This document shows positions 34,980 through 44,910 of a stretch of 64,000 nucleotides of DNA, in pieces; position 1 is the first letter of the stretch; every line of letters starts with the position of its first letter. Made by a program: the position numbers and the translations under genes. This DNA comes from an uncultured Pelagibacteraceae bacterium (lineage in GTDB: Bacteria; Pseudomonadota; Alphaproteobacteria; Pelagibacterales; Pelagibacteraceae). The notes beneath the pieces were generated by a model. It was not told where the DNA came from. It worked only from the letters and a program-made list of their open reading frames with translations, and searched no databases. Where the stretch lies: the NCBI GenBank assembly GCA_902627805.1, contig CACOKN010000002.1, forward strand, positions 62,001 to 126,000. The letters are read 5' to 3'.

Positions 34980-35583
34980 AAAAATTGTTATAGCCTTTGA
35001 GGGTATTGAAGGTAGTGGAAAAACTTTTCATATTGATAATGTTTCTAAATATTTAAAAAGAAAAAAAATACCTCATATAAAGTTAAGAGAGCCTGGAGGA
35101 AATAAGAACTCAGAAAAAATAAGAAAATTAATTTTAGATAAGAAATCTAATTTTAAAAAAAAAACCGATTTATTACTTTATTTAGCGGCCAGAAGTGAAA
35201 ATATGGACAATTTGAAAAAAAATTTCAGAAAAAAGATAATTTTACTTGATAGGTTTACCGACTCTACTATTGCCTATCAACATTTTGGAATGGGTGTAAA
35301 TTTAGATATTATTAAAAAGATTAATAATCATATTTTAAAATCATTTAAAGTAGATTTTACATTTTTAAGTATTGTTAACATAAACAATATGCAAAAAAGA
35401 TTAAAACAACGAAAAAAACTTAATCGTTACGATACATTCAAAGAAAAATTTTATAAAAAAGTACAAAATGGTTTTTTAAGAATATCAAAAAATAAAAAAA
35501 GATATAAAATAATTAATTCAAACCTTTCAATAGAATTAAACAAAAAAATCATAATTGATAAAATTGAAAAATTATTAAAATGA
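34972..35583 (+). CDS. tmk: Thymidylate kinase
   Basis: About 203 residues phosphorylating dTMP to dTDP. The P-loop is FEGIEGSGKTFH near residue 8, followed by LREPGG and the DRF signature in ILLDRFTDSTIAYQ near residue 88. The start may be ATG at 34972 or GTG one codon before; ATG is preferred. The start lies inside the dacC stop region and holB begins in the stop (ATGA). The tmk-holB pairing is conserved across bacteria. Confidence 0.93.
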   Translation: MSKKIVIAFEGIEGSGKTFHIDNVSKYLKRKKIPHIKLREPGGNKNSEKIRKLILDKKSNFKKKTDLLLYLAARSENMDNLKKNFRKKIILLDRFTDSTIAYQHFGMGVNLDIIKKINNHILKSFKVDFTFLSIVNINNMQKRLKQRKKLNRYDTFKEKFYKKVQNGFLRISKNKKRYKIINSNLSIELNKKIIIDKIEKLLK

Positions 35584-36500
35584 ATTTATATCCTAACAGC
35601 CAAACAAATCTTTATGGATTACAGGACAACCTTTTATTTTTTGCTAAATTATTTGATCAAAAAAGATTACCATCAAAGATTTTATTAACCGGTCAAAAAG
35701 GTATTGGCAAGTGTACTCTCGCTTATCATTTCATTAATTTTGTTTTATCAAAAGATGAAGAAATGCCTTATGATTTAGTTGAATTTAAAATAAATTTAGA
35801 TAATCGCTCATTTAAGTTAATTCAAAATGGTTCTTGTCCAAATTTCAATTTAATAGACATTAATCTTGATAAAAAAAACATTGATATAGAACAAATTAGA
35901 GAATTAATAATTCAACTTAATAAGTCTTCATTCAATAATAAGCCAAGATTTGTTTTAATTGATAATATTGAATATTTGAATTTAAATTCAGTAAATGCGC
36001 TGTTAAAAACGTTAGAGGAACCTAATGAGAATATATTTTTTATTTTAATAAATAGTAATAAGAAAATTATTCCAACACTTCTATCTCGTTGTATTAATTT
36101 CAATATATCCTTAGAAAATGATAAGGTTAATGAAATTAGTTCACTTCTTTTTGATAATGATATTGATAATCTCATAAATAAAGATTTATTAAATTATTAT
36201 TCTACTCCTGGAGAAATTTATAATCTTTTAAAATTTTCTGAAGAAAAAAAAATTGATTTAAAAGATATAATTTTAAAAGATTTTTTATTAAAATTGATAA
36301 GTGAGAATATTTATAAGGATGATAAGCAATCTAAAACATTTGTTTACAATATACTTGAATTATTTATGATAAAAGATATTTCAGTTTCAAATTCAGATGT
36401 TTACAATTATTTTTTGAAAAGAATAAATGATTTTAAAAAATTCAATTTAGATGATGAATCTTTATTTTTAGAAATAAATTCAAAGCTTTTAAATGGATAA
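35580..36500 (+). CDS. holB: DNA polymerase III delta-prime subunit
   Basis: A 306-residue clamp-loader subunit. The vestigial P-loop region reads ILLTGQKGIGKCTLAYHF, and the core contains NSVNALLKTLEEPNENIFF and the SRC motif (TLLSRCINF), diagnostic of delta-prime/tau-family AAA proteins. The usual zinc-binding cysteine quartet of this family is not evident. The C-terminal collar domain is short and Lys/Asn-rich. It overlaps tmk by four bases and metG by eight. Confidence 0.9.
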   Translation: MNLYPNSQTNLYGLQDNLLFFAKLFDQKRLPSKILLTGQKGIGKCTLAYHFINFVLSKDEEMPYDLVEFKINLDNRSFKLIQNGSCPNFNLIDINLDKKNIDIEQIRELIIQLNKSSFNNKPRFVLIDNIEYLNLNSVNALLKTLEEPNENIFFILINSNKKIIPTLLSRCINFNISLENDKVNEISSLLFDNDIDNLINKDLLNYYSTPGEIYNLLKFSEEKKIDLKDIILKDFLLKLISENIYKDDKQSKTFVYNILELFMIKDISVSNSDVYNYFLKRINDFKKFNLDDESLFLEINSKLLNG

Positions 36501-38034
36501 AAATTATTATATTACAACACCAATTTATTATCCCTCAGCCAAACCACATATGGGACATGCTTATTCGAGTATTATCGCTGATTTTTTTGCCAGGTTTAAA
36601 AGAATAGATGGATATAAAGTTTATTTTCTGACTGGAACTGATGAGCACGGTTTAAAAATTCAAAGAGCTGCTGAAAAAAAAGGAGTTGAACCTCTAGCGT
36701 TCTGTGATGAAATTAGCAAAACATTCAAGAATTTATCAAAAACTCTTAATTTAACAAATAATGATTTTATAAGAACTACTGAGTCTCGACACAAAAAATC
36801 TGTTCAATATTTGTGGGAAGAATTAAAAAAAAATGATGACATTTATTTATCAAAATATTCTGGTTGGTATTCAGTATCGGATGAAGCGTTTTACAATGAG
36901 GATGAAATTGAAGATCTTGATAATAAAAAAGTGGCCATATCATCTAAGTCTCCTGTTGAATGGGTTGATGAGGAATCTTATTTTTTTAGATTATCTAAGT
37001 GGGAAAAGCCATTATTAGAATTTTATGAAAAAAATCCTGATTTTATTTCTCCAGCGTCTAGAAAAAATGAGGTCATAAGTTTTGTTAAAAGTGGATTAAA
37101 AGATTTGTCAGTGAGTAGAAAAAGTTTTTCTTGGGGTATAAAAGTTCCGAATGATAATGAACACGTAATTTATGTGTGGTTAGATGCTCTCACTAATTAT
37201 ATTAGTGCTTTAAATTATCCCAATAAAGATGATGAATTATTTAAAAAATTTTGGCCAGCATCTGTTCACTTGATTGGAAAAGATATATTAAGATTTCATG
37301 CGATATATTGGCCTGCGTTCCTATTAGCTACAAAAATAACTCCTCCAAAAAAAGTTTATGGACATGGATGGATATTATCTAATGAGGAAAAAATGTCTAA
37401 ATCAAAAGGAAATATATTGGATCCATTAGAAATTATAAAACAATATGGACTAGATCCTTTGAGATATTATTTAATAAAAGAAGTTTCATTTGGAAATGAT
37501 GGTAATATTTCTCAAGAAAGATTAGAGGATTGTATTAACAGCGATCTAGCTAATAATTTTGGTAATTTATGTCAACGTGTATCTGCATTTGTTATTAAAA
37601 ATTGTGATAGTAAAGTGCCAGAAAAAATTAAATTTGAAAATGATGATATAAAAATTTTAGATGAATATAGTCAAAATTTAAACAATTTAAGATCGGAAAT
37701 AGATAATCAAAATATTAATTATTATATTGATTATATTGTCAATCGATTATTTGAAGCTAATAAATATTTTAATGATCAGGAGCCGTGGAAAAAAAAAGAT
37801 GATAAAATTAGGTTAAATACAATAGTTTATACAACTCTTGAAATTGTTAGAAAAGTAACTTTTTTATTATATCCCATAATTCCGCAATCATCTCTTAAAG
37901 CACTTAAAATTTTCAATCTTGAAGAAAAGGATGTAATTTTTGAGACAATTGGAAATAATGAATTTATAAAAAAAGGAAGTGCTATTAATAAAATTGATAT
38001 ATTATTTAACAAAATAGAAAAAGAAAATGATTGA
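36493..38034 (+). CDS. metG: Methionyl-tRNA synthetase
   Basis: A 513-residue class I synthetase. The HIGH motif is HMGH in SAKPHMGHAYSS and the KMSKS motif is exact (NEEKMSKSKGNILDP, about residue 297-315). The connective-peptide region carries no cysteines (GWYSVSDEAFYNEDE), so it belongs to the class lacking the zinc knuckle. No C-terminal tRNA-binding dimerisation domain is present. It overlaps holB and tatD by eight bases each. Confidence 0.95.
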   Translation: MDKNYYITTPIYYPSAKPHMGHAYSSIIADFFARFKRIDGYKVYFLTGTDEHGLKIQRAAEKKGVEPLAFCDEISKTFKNLSKTLNLTNNDFIRTTESRHKKSVQYLWEELKKNDDIYLSKYSGWYSVSDEAFYNEDEIEDLDNKKVAISSKSPVEWVDEESYFFRLSKWEKPLLEFYEKNPDFISPASRKNEVISFVKSGLKDLSVSRKSFSWGIKVPNDNEHVIYVWLDALTNYISALNYPNKDDELFKKFWPASVHLIGKDILRFHAIYWPAFLLATKITPPKKVYGHGWILSNEEKMSKSKGNILDPLEIIKQYGLDPLRYYLIKEVSFGNDGNISQERLEDCINSDLANNFGNLCQRVSAFVIKNCDSKVPEKIKFENDDIKILDEYSQNLNNLRSEIDNQNINYYIDYIVNRLFEANKYFNDQEPWKKKDDKIRLNTIVYTTLEIVRKVTFLLYPIIPQSSLKALKIFNLEEKDVIFETIGNNEFIKKGSAINKIDILFNKIEKEND

Positions 38035-38788
38035 TTCACATTGCCATCTAGATCATGAGCCATTATTTAGCAATCTAAAAAATGTTATACAGCGATCTAA
38101 AGAAATTGGTGTTAAAAAATTATTAACAATCTCAACATCTATTGAAAGTTTTTCCAGAGTTAAAGAAATTGTAAATAAAGATGAAATTATATTTGGTTCA
38201 ATTGGAATACACCCACATGAAACAGATAAAAATAATGTCAACTCAGAATTTTTCACAAAAAATTTAGAAGAAAATAAAAAAATTATTGGGATAGGGGAAA
38301 CTGGTCTTGATTTTTATTATGATAATTCAGACAGAGATAAACAGATAGAAAGTTTCAAGATACACATTAAAGCTGCATTGAAAGCAAACATACCATTAAT
38401 TATTCATTCAAGAAATGCTGAAGAAAAAACTTATGAAGTATTAAATGAATATAAAGATGAAAAGTTAAAAATATTGATGCATTGTTTCACAGGATCTCAA
38501 AAATTTGCAGAAAAGCTTTTAAAATTTAATTCTTATTTTTCTGCAAGTGGTATTATCACTTTTAAAAATTCTGTTGATCTTCAGAATACATTTAAGTCTC
38601 TTCCATTAGATAGAATTCTTATTGAAACAGATAGTCCTTTTTTAGCTCCAGTACCAAATCGAGGAAAAAAAAATGAACCATCATTCATAGATTTTACTGC
38701 AGGCAAACTTGCAGAAATAAAGGGCATTGAAAAATCTGAACTTATCAAAATTACCACTAATAATTTTAATAATCTTTTTTTTAATTAA
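38027..38788 (+). CDS. TatD-family metal-dependent hydrolase
   Basis: A 253-residue TIM-barrel hydrolase of the YcfH/TatD family (D-aminoacyl-tRNA deacylase or nuclease roles have been proposed for members). Metal ligands are visible in DSHCHLDH at the N-terminus, IGETGLDFYY near residue 90, IIHSRNAEE, MHCFTGS and ETDSPFLAP. It is the standard neighbour of metG in alphaproteobacteria and overlaps it by eight bases. The exact in-cell reaction is not settled by sequence. Confidence 0.9.
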   Translation: MIDSHCHLDHEPLFSNLKNVIQRSKEIGVKKLLTISTSIESFSRVKEIVNKDEIIFGSIGIHPHETDKNNVNSEFFTKNLEENKKIIGIGETGLDFYYDNSDRDKQIESFKIHIKAALKANIPLIIHSRNAEEKTYEVLNEYKDEKLKILMHCFTGSQKFAEKLLKFNSYFSASGIITFKNSVDLQNTFKSLPLDRILIETDSPFLAPVPNRGKKNEPSFIDFTAGKLAEIKGIEKSELIKITTNNFNNLFFN

Positions 38789-38794
38789 AATTAT

Positions 38795-39565
38795 ATGAAG
38801 TTTATAATACTTGGTTGTGGTAGTTCAATGGGTGTACCAAGACCAGATGGTTTTTTTGGTAATTGTGATCCTAAAATCAAGAAGAATTATAGAACACGAT
38901 GTTCTGCATTATTAAAAACCTCTAATCAAAATATTTTGATTGATACTTCACCCGATTTACGTCAACAATTATTAAGACATAAGATTAAAAAAATAGATAA
39001 AGTGCTTTTTTCACACATGCATGGTGATCAAACACATGGAATAAATGATTTAAGATCATTTTATATAAGTAGCAAAAATCAAATCGATGTATATGCTGAT
39101 CCATTTACTTCTAAATATTTAAAAAATAGTTTTTCATATATATTCAAAAGTTATTCTAGAGAGTATCCTGCTACTTTAAAATTGCATAAATTACCTAAAA
39201 CTTTTTTTACATCTAATAATAAGAAAAAAATTTCTGTTAAATCTATTAAAGTTGAACACGGAAAAGTTAAATCTAATTGCTTTATAATTGATCAGAAATT
39301 GGCCTATATAAGTGATGTAAGTAAAATTTACACTAAAGATTTTAGATATTTCAAAAATTTGAAGTTTTTAGTCATAGATTGCCTCTGGTATAATTACCAT
39401 CCATCACATTTTAATTTAGAGACCTCTCTTTCTATGATAAGAATGTTCAAACCTAAAAAAGCTATTTTAACCAATTTATCTCCAGTATTAGATTACAAAG
39501 TTCTCAGGAAAATTTTACCAAAAAACACAATACCTGCTTTCGATGGGCTTACTCTAAATTTATAA
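38795..39565 (+). CDS. Metallo-beta-lactamase fold hydrolase (PhnP-like)
   Basis: A 256-residue metallohydrolase. The opening ILGCGSSMGVPRPDG and the metal site FSHMHGDQTHGINDLR are typical of the PhnP/lipoate-synthesis-adjacent branch that acts on cyclic phosphodiesters; the usual HxHADH reads HMHGDQTH here. The later ligands are seen in VEHGKVKSN and AYISDVS. It follows tatD by six bases, a conserved pair. It converges on the glutathione peroxidase gene with a 6-bp palindromic overlap (TTATAA). Confidence 0.85.
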   Translation: MKFIILGCGSSMGVPRPDGFFGNCDPKIKKNYRTRCSALLKTSNQNILIDTSPDLRQQLLRHKIKKIDKVLFSHMHGDQTHGINDLRSFYISSKNQIDVYADPFTSKYLKNSFSYIFKSYSREYPATLKLHKLPKTFFTSNNKKKISVKSIKVEHGKVKSNCFIIDQKLAYISDVSKIYTKDFRYFKNLKFLVIDCLWYNYHPSHFNLETSLSMIRMFKPKKAILTNLSPVLDYKVLRKILPKNTIPAFDGLTLNL

Positions 39566-40105
39566 GATACTCTCTATTTTATTAATTATTTTATTTGATA
39601 ATGGCTTAGTGAAAGAGGAAAATGTATCCTCAATTTTCCCCTCTTTGTTTATTAAAATCTTATGAAAATTCCACTTTGGTACTGCTGAGCTACCATGATT
39701 ATTTTTAGCCCATTTAAACAAATCATGTGCATTATTTCCTTTTACTTCAGTAATAGCTGAAAGTGGAAAGGTGATATTAAAATTTACTTCACAGAATTCT
39801 TTAACTTCTGAGTTTTTATTTTTTTCTTGATTAAATGAATTTGATGGTACAGCAAGAACAACTAAACCCTTACTTTTATATTTATCCCAAAGAATTTGAA
39901 GTTCTTCATATTGATTTGTAAACCCACAATAACTTGCCGTATTTACAATTAACACTGTATTATTTTTAAAATCACTAAAATTTATTATTTCACCTGATAT
40001 GCTCTCAATATTTAGATCAAAAAAAGTTTTTTCATAATTTGCGGTAGCTGAACTTTTAAAAAAAAACATGATTATAGTAAAACCTATTATAAATTTTTTT
40101 GTCAT
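39560..40105 (-). CDS. Exported glutathione peroxidase family protein
   Basis: A 181-residue thiol peroxidase. The peroxidatic motif is NTASYCGFTNQYEEL (Cys in place of selenocysteine, about residue 60), and WNFHKILINKEGKI is the C-terminal signature. A hydrophobic N-terminus (FIIGFTIIMFFFKSSATA) acts as a signal peptide, so detoxification of peroxides in the periplasm is inferred. The resolving-Cys loop near residue 105 (VKEFCEVNF) is present, which fits thioredoxin-dependent family members. It overlaps nhaA by four bases. Confidence 0.88.
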   Translation of the reverse strand: MTKKFIIGFTIIMFFFKSSATANYEKTFFDLNIESISGEIINFSDFKNNTVLIVNTASYCGFTNQYEELQILWDKYKSKGLVVLAVPSNSFNQEKNKNSEVKEFCEVNFNITFPLSAITEVKGNNAHDLFKWAKNNHGSSAVPKWNFHKILINKEGKIEDTFSSFTKPLSNKIINKIESIL

Positions 40106-41274
40106 TTATTAGGTGTAAGTAGTATTAAGAAGTAACCAAATAAAGTGGATAAAAGTGACCCAGTTAGTACTCCAATTTTTACACCATCCATATATTGCAT
40201 ATTTTCCACAAAAGCTAAATTTCCAACAAAAAGACTCATTGTGAAACCAATACCAGTTAGAACACCCACGCCATAAAAGTTATACCAATTTGAATTGTTA
40301 GGCATTTGAGCAATTTTTGTTTTAATTGAAGCGTATGAAAATACGAAGACACCTAATTGTTTACCCACAAATAATCCTAACACAATTCCAAGTGGCACTT
40401 TGTCTAATAAAGAACTAAAAGATAAGCCCTCTAAAGATACTCCTGCATTGGCAAAAGCAAATAGAGGCATAATACCAAAAGCTACGTAGGGACTTATTGC
40501 ATGCTCAACTTTGATTAATAAAGAAAAATCTTTTTCTTTCTTTCGGTGAGGTATGGTCATAGCCAATAATACTCCAGCAATAGTAGCGTGAATACCAGAA
40601 TTATGTGTAAAGTCCCAAAGAAATATACCTATAACCAAGTAAGGTAAAAATCTTTTAATATCAAATTTATTTATTATTAACAGGACAATAAAAGCTAACA
40701 TCATGAGCGTTAAGTATTTGATGCTCAAATCGCCTGAATAAAATAAAGCAATGATAACAATCGCTCCTAAGTCATCAATAATTGCTAAAGCGGTTAAAAA
40801 AACTTTTAGAGATAATGGTACTCTTTTTCCTAATAGAGATAATACTCCAAGTGAGAAAGCAATGTCGGTAGCAGAGGGAATGGCCCATCCATTCATAGTT
40901 TCGCTGTCACCAAAGTTTATAAATACATAAAATAATGCAGGAACCAACATGCCGCCTACAGCAGCAATTATTGGAAGTAAAGCTTGTTTTATATTTGAAA
41001 GTTCTCCTTGTAAAAATTCTCTTTTTATTTCTAAAGTGACAAAGAAAAAAAATATAGCCATTAAGGCGTCATTAATCCAATGTAAAACAGATAATTTTAA
41101 CCCAAAGTTGTTAATACCTATAAATAAGTATTTATTTAAAGTTGAAAAATATAAATCAGATAAATTAGAGTTGCTGATTATTAATGCAATTATAGCCGCA
41201 AATAGCAAAACTAAACCGCTAGCTGCTTCAAGTTTAAAAAACCATTTAAAAGGTTTAGATAAGTAATTGATCAT
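40102..41274 (-). CDS. nhaA: Na+/H+ antiporter NhaA
   Basis: A 390-residue 12-helix antiporter exporting Na+ (or Li+) in exchange for protons. The ion-binding pair is visible in ALAIIDDLGAIVIIALFY and the assembly helix contains IPSATDIAFSLGVLSLLG. The length equals that of the E. coli protein, so it is complete. It is followed by the peroxidase gene with an ATGA overlap and preceded by the zinc-ribbon gene with 2 bp between. Salinity and pH homeostasis fits a marine lifestyle. Confidence 0.95.
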   Translation of the reverse strand: MINYLSKPFKWFFKLEAASGLVLLFAAIIALIISNSNLSDLYFSTLNKYLFIGINNFGLKLSVLHWINDALMAIFFFFVTLEIKREFLQGELSNIKQALLPIIAAVGGMLVPALFYVFINFGDSETMNGWAIPSATDIAFSLGVLSLLGKRVPLSLKVFLTALAIIDDLGAIVIIALFYSGDLSIKYLTLMMLAFIVLLIINKFDIKRFLPYLVIGIFLWDFTHNSGIHATIAGVLLAMTIPHRKKEKDFSLLIKVEHAISPYVAFGIMPLFAFANAGVSLEGLSFSSLLDKVPLGIVLGLFVGKQLGVFVFSYASIKTKIAQMPNNSNWYNFYGVGVLTGIGFTMSLFVGNLAFVENMQYMDGVKIGVLTGSLLSTLFGYFLILLTPNK

Positions 41275-41276
41275 GA

Positions 41277-41750
41277 TTAAACTAAGTCTTTAATAAATAA
41301 TTTAATATCTTTCAATATCTCAAAGAGGCTAAATATAACAAGCTCAAGAGAAGGGAATAATTGATATAAATAGGTATTAAAAGTATCTATGACAACTAAT
41401 AAAGCAACAAAAGTTATCAAAAGTACAATTAAATACGAAAGTAATTTAGTAAATGATAAGTTTTTTCTTGGCTTATATTTTGTTATCTCATAATTTTTTT
41501 TATCTTTTAATTTAGAATAGCTTTCTTCTTTAAATGTTTTTGCTTCATTTTTTTTTGTTTGATTTATAGTTAGTTTTTCTTTGACATTTATTTCAACATT
41601 CTGTTTTATTTCTTTTTTAATATCTGCAATTTTTGGATTATAAAACCAAACATGATTACACGAGCCACATTGAATAGTTCTTCCGTTTTCAGGAATAAGT
41701 TCTGAATTTACTTCAAATACTTTATTACAATTAATACATTCAATAATCAT
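41277..41750 (-). CDS. Zinc-ribbon membrane protein (MJ0042-type finger)
   Basis: A 157-residue protein with an N-terminal zinc ribbon, CINCNKVFEV...QCGSCNHVWFYNP (CxxC twice within the first 40 residues), a Lys/Glu-rich linker and one membrane helix near residues 108-128. Such MJ0042 finger proteins are common single-copy genes in alphaproteobacteria, with unknown function. It is probably the first gene of the nhaA unit. Confidence 0.75.
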   Translation of the reverse strand: MIIECINCNKVFEVNSELIPENGRTIQCGSCNHVWFYNPKIADIKKEIKQNVEINVKEKLTINQTKKNEAKTFKEESYSKLKDKKNYEITKYKPRKNLSFTKLLSYLIVLLITFVALLVVIDTFNTYLYQLFPSLELVIFSLFEILKDIKLFIKDLV

Positions 41751-41902
41751 TATTTTATAAAATAAATGTTATGCTTATCTTATATATATTTATATGCAAA
41801 AGTTAATTATAGTTTTTACAGAGACAGTTGTTGGTCTTTTTAATTTACATTTTATTTGTGATGTATAAGGTAAAAATATTGAAAATTCTTAATAATTAAT
41901 AA

Positions 41903-42649
41903 ATGTTCTTTTTTAAAAGTAGAAGCAAAAATTTCAAAAATAGTAAACTTAAAATTTTATCAGGTTATAACTATAGATATAGAAATATTGGAAAAGAATC
42001 AGAAAAAACAATAATCAAATATGCCAATCATTTTAAATTTGATTATGAAATTGATAAAAGAACATCATTTGAGAGACACTTTTATTGGTTAAAAATAAAG
42101 ATGCTAATTGAACACCTTGAAGCTAAAAGCCATGAATTCTATCTCTGGTTAGATGCCGATTCTTTTGTATGCAGATATGAAAATATTTTAAATCATATTG
42201 ATAAAACAAAACATATTTTTATTCATAATCAATTTTTTAAATCCAAACATAAAACAAAATATAAAAATGTTGATTTTTTAACATGGGGTCCTAATGTTGG
42301 AGTAATCCTTGTAAGAAATACCAGTTGGTCTCTAAACTTTTTTAGAAATGTATGGAATAAAAAAAAATATTTAAATCATTATTGGCCAGATAATGCAGCA
42401 GTAATGGATGAAATTGGTTTCAAAGCCGAAATTTCAAAATTGTCAGATAATAAACCAAATAAGTATACTTTAAATAAGATTCAATTTTTATCAGGAATTT
42501 GGAATAGTATGCCTAATAAAAATTTTTATGATCCAAAAAATAATGAAATATCAAATTATTATTTTAATCCTGTAATAATTCATTTGGCTGGTATAAGGCG
42601 GAGAGATAGAGTTGAATTTATCAAAAAATATAAGAATTTATTTATTTAA
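41903..42649 (+). CDS. Glycosyltransferase, galactosyl/mannosyltransferase-like (GMA12/MNN10 type)
   Basis: A 248-residue probable sugar transferase. The DxD motif lies in FYLWLDADSFVCRYENI near residue 84, preceded by WLKIKMLIEHL, the usual arrangement in GT34-like enzymes; the later LTWGPNVGVILVRNTSWSLNF helix supports it. No membrane anchor is seen. It converges on the methyltransferase with an 8-bp overlap, and both lie between the nhaA unit and tRNA-Pro, an arrangement typical of variable surface-polysaccharide genes. Confidence 0.7.
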   Translation: MFFFKSRSKNFKNSKLKILSGYNYRYRNIGKESEKTIIKYANHFKFDYEIDKRTSFERHFYWLKIKMLIEHLEAKSHEFYLWLDADSFVCRYENILNHIDKTKHIFIHNQFFKSKHKTKYKNVDFLTWGPNVGVILVRNTSWSLNFFRNVWNKKKYLNHYWPDNAAVMDEIGFKAEISKLSDNKPNKYTLNKIQFLSGIWNSMPNKNFYDPKNNEISNYYFNPVIIHLAGIRRRDRVEFIKKYKNLFI

Positions 42650-43424
42650 TTTTTAATTCATGAATCTGATTTTTCGTATAAAGATTTAGGTAACAATTAA
42701 AACCACTATTTTTATTCAGTTCATCTTTATCTAGTATTTCTTGTAGTGGTTTAGGCAGTAAAAACGGAGGTCTAGTTAAGTCTATTTCTCTATATTCTCC
42801 ATCAGGAATATCTAAATTATCTATTTCTTTATTTGTATCTTTTAACTTATATGTTGTGAGTAATAAGTAGTTAATCTTACTTTTTTTAAAGTTTTCAAAA
42901 AATAATTTAATACTTTTAAATGACAAGTGAATTAAACAATCTCTACAAATCATTAAATCTGAGTCTGGTAAATTTTCTTTAGTAATATCTAGCTTAATGA
43001 AATCTAAGTTATTATTCTTAAATTTTCTAATATTATTATCAATTATTTCTTGCACAATATCTCCACCAATATAAGTCAAATCCTTATCTAAAACATTTTT
43101 AACCCAATTGAAATCTCCACATGGTGCATCTAAAATACTTTTAATTTGATACTTTTTAATAATATTAATTATTTCTTTCTCGATATTGATGGTATTTTTT
43201 AACTCAGATCCATAACCTGAAACACTTTCATTTGAGGACCAGAAATTAGTTTTATAAATAAGATTAAATCTTTTTTCTGAAGTGTTTTGATTAAAGATAT
43301 TTTTTTTATTTTTTTGATAAATATACTTTTTAACAATTCGATAGGGTGTTGTTAAAATTTTTGTAATAGTTTTTATTAATCCGTTGTATTTATAAAATTT
43401 ATAATATCTATTTAATATAAACAT
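42642..43424 (-). CDS. Class I SAM-dependent methyltransferase
   Basis: A 260-residue protein whose SAM-binding motif I is SILDAPCGDFNWVKNVL, followed by LTYIGGDIVQEIIDNN and the acidic motif II FIKLDITKENLPDSDLMICRD. The N-terminal 70 residues are basic and Tyr-rich, like other surface-polysaccharide or lipid methyltransferases. The substrate is unknown. It shares its 3' end with the glycosyltransferase and its 5' end is 122 bp from tRNA-Pro. Confidence 0.75.
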   Translation of the reverse strand: MFILNRYYKFYKYNGLIKTITKILTTPYRIVKKYIYQKNKKNIFNQNTSEKRFNLIYKTNFWSSNESVSGYGSELKNTINIEKEIINIIKKYQIKSILDAPCGDFNWVKNVLDKDLTYIGGDIVQEIIDNNIRKFKNNNLDFIKLDITKENLPDSDLMICRDCLIHLSFKSIKLFFENFKKSKINYLLLTTYKLKDTNKEIDNLDIPDGEYREIDLTRPPFLLPKPLQEILDKDELNKNSGFNCYLNLYTKNQIHELKIK

Positions 43425-43546
43425 TGTCGCTTTTGGAAATTATATTAAAATATAGAAGGTAAAATCAATTATTTCTACTTTTCCTTATCATTTAACCTTT
43501 TTCTTTTTATTGAAAACATAAGTAAAAACGCTATAACCAACATTCT

Positions 43547-43623
<77 letters not shown>

Positions 43624-43628
43624 TTGAT

Positions 43629-43910
43629 ATGAAAAAAGCAAAAATTTACATACCTAATAAAAGTGCAATGCAATCTGGGCTAGGAAAACTTGACAAATGG
43701 ATACTTGAGTTTGAAACTAATGATCCCACAAAAAATCCTTTAATGGGATGGGAAAGTTCTAATGATACATATACTGAGTTGAAACTAGAATTTTCTACCA
43801 AAGAATTAGCGATAAATTATGCAAAGAAGAAAAAAATTGATTTTGAGCTAGTTGAGCCAAAAAAAAGAAAAATAGTAAAAAAATCCTACGCAGATAATTT
43901 TTTAAAATAG
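43629..43910 (+). CDS. NADH dehydrogenase accessory subunit, NDUFS4 family
   Basis: A 93-residue protein of the ETC complex I subunit family (the bacterial form of the 18-kDa NDUFS4 subunit). Typical features are AKIYIPNKSAMQSG, WILEFE and NPLMGWESSNDTYTEL. It stabilises the NADH-binding module of complex I at the membrane in alphaproteobacteria and mitochondria. A position just after tRNA-Pro is common in that class. The C-terminal tail is basic (PKKRKIVKKSYADNFLK). Confidence 0.88.
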   Translation: MKKAKIYIPNKSAMQSGLGKLDKWILEFETNDPTKNPLMGWESSNDTYTELKLEFSTKELAINYAKKKKIDFELVEPKKRKIVKKSYADNFLK

Positions 43911-43917
43911 ATAAATA

Positions 43918-44910
43918 ATGTTTAAATTTTTTACAGATAGAAGATGGTATTTATGGAGTATAGGTGGAACGTTACTGATTTTAATGGCTACTTGGTATCA
44001 GGTTCAACTTGATGTGAGAATAAATGAATGGTTTGGTGAATTTTACGATACTTTACAAAAAGCTCTCACTAATCCTAATTCTGTATCTGAAAAAGAATTT
44101 ATCGCGTATCTTTTTACATTTGCTAAAATTGCAGCCGTATACATATTAGTAGTTATTTTTAGTGATTATTTTACTAGCCACTGGACATTTAGATGGAGAA
44201 CTGCAATGGCAGATTTTTATCATGACAAATGGAATGATGCCTCTTCTATAGAGGGAGCATCTCAAAGAGTTCAAGAGGACACTCTCAAATTTGCTAGAAT
44301 AATGGAAGGGCTAGGGGCTGAATTATTGAGAAGTGTAATGACGTTAATTGCTTTTACTCCAATTTTATGGGGCTTATCAAAAAGTATTACAGTGTTACCA
44401 TGGATTGGCGAAGTTGAACATGCTTTAGTTTGGGTCGCGATTATATCAGCACTTGGTGGAACAATATTATTGGCCAGCGTTGGGATTAAACTTCCTGGCG
44501 TTGAATATGATATTCAAAAAGAAGAGGCTGCTTATAGGAAAGAATTAGTTTTAGGAGAGGATTTTAAAGAAAGTGCACAACCTGCAAAAATTACAGATCT
44601 TTATGGAGGCGTTAGAAAGATTCATTATAAGATGTATTTTCACTACCTTTACTTTAACGCAGTAAAATGGAGTTACTTACAAGGTATGGTAATTGTTCCA
44701 TATTTAGCATTAGCACCAACGATTGTAACTGGTGCAATAACACTTGGTTTTGTTCAACAAATTATAAGAGCTTTTGGTCGAGTTGAAACATCACTGCAAT
44801 ATTTAGTTAGAAGCTGGCCAATTATTGTTGAACTAATTTCAGTTTGGAAAAGATTGAGAGAATTTGAATCAAAATTAGAGAAAAATATATCTATTGAAAC
44901 CGCAAAATAA
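43918..44910 (+). CDS. SbmA/BacA-like inner-membrane protein
   Basis: A 330-residue membrane protein of the SbmA/BacA family, which imports proline-rich peptides, modified microcins or cobalamin using the proton gradient. Family segments include WRTAMADFYHDKW, GASQRVQEDTLKFARIME and QYLVRSWPIIVELISVWKRLREF. It lacks an ABC ATPase domain. It is shorter than E. coli SbmA (about 406 residues). The stop shares one base with the glpX start. The substrate here is unknown; BacA homologues also affect very-long-chain fatty acids. Confidence 0.82.
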   Translation: MFKFFTDRRWYLWSIGGTLLILMATWYQVQLDVRINEWFGEFYDTLQKALTNPNSVSEKEFIAYLFTFAKIAAVYILVVIFSDYFTSHWTFRWRTAMADFYHDKWNDASSIEGASQRVQEDTLKFARIMEGLGAELLRSVMTLIAFTPILWGLSKSITVLPWIGEVEHALVWVAIISALGGTILLASVGIKLPGVEYDIQKEEAAYRKELVLGEDFKESAQPAKITDLYGGVRKIHYKMYFHYLYFNAVKWSYLQGMVIVPYLALAPTIVTGAITLGFVQQIIRAFGRVETSLQYLVRSWPIIVELISVWKRLREFESKLEKNISIETAK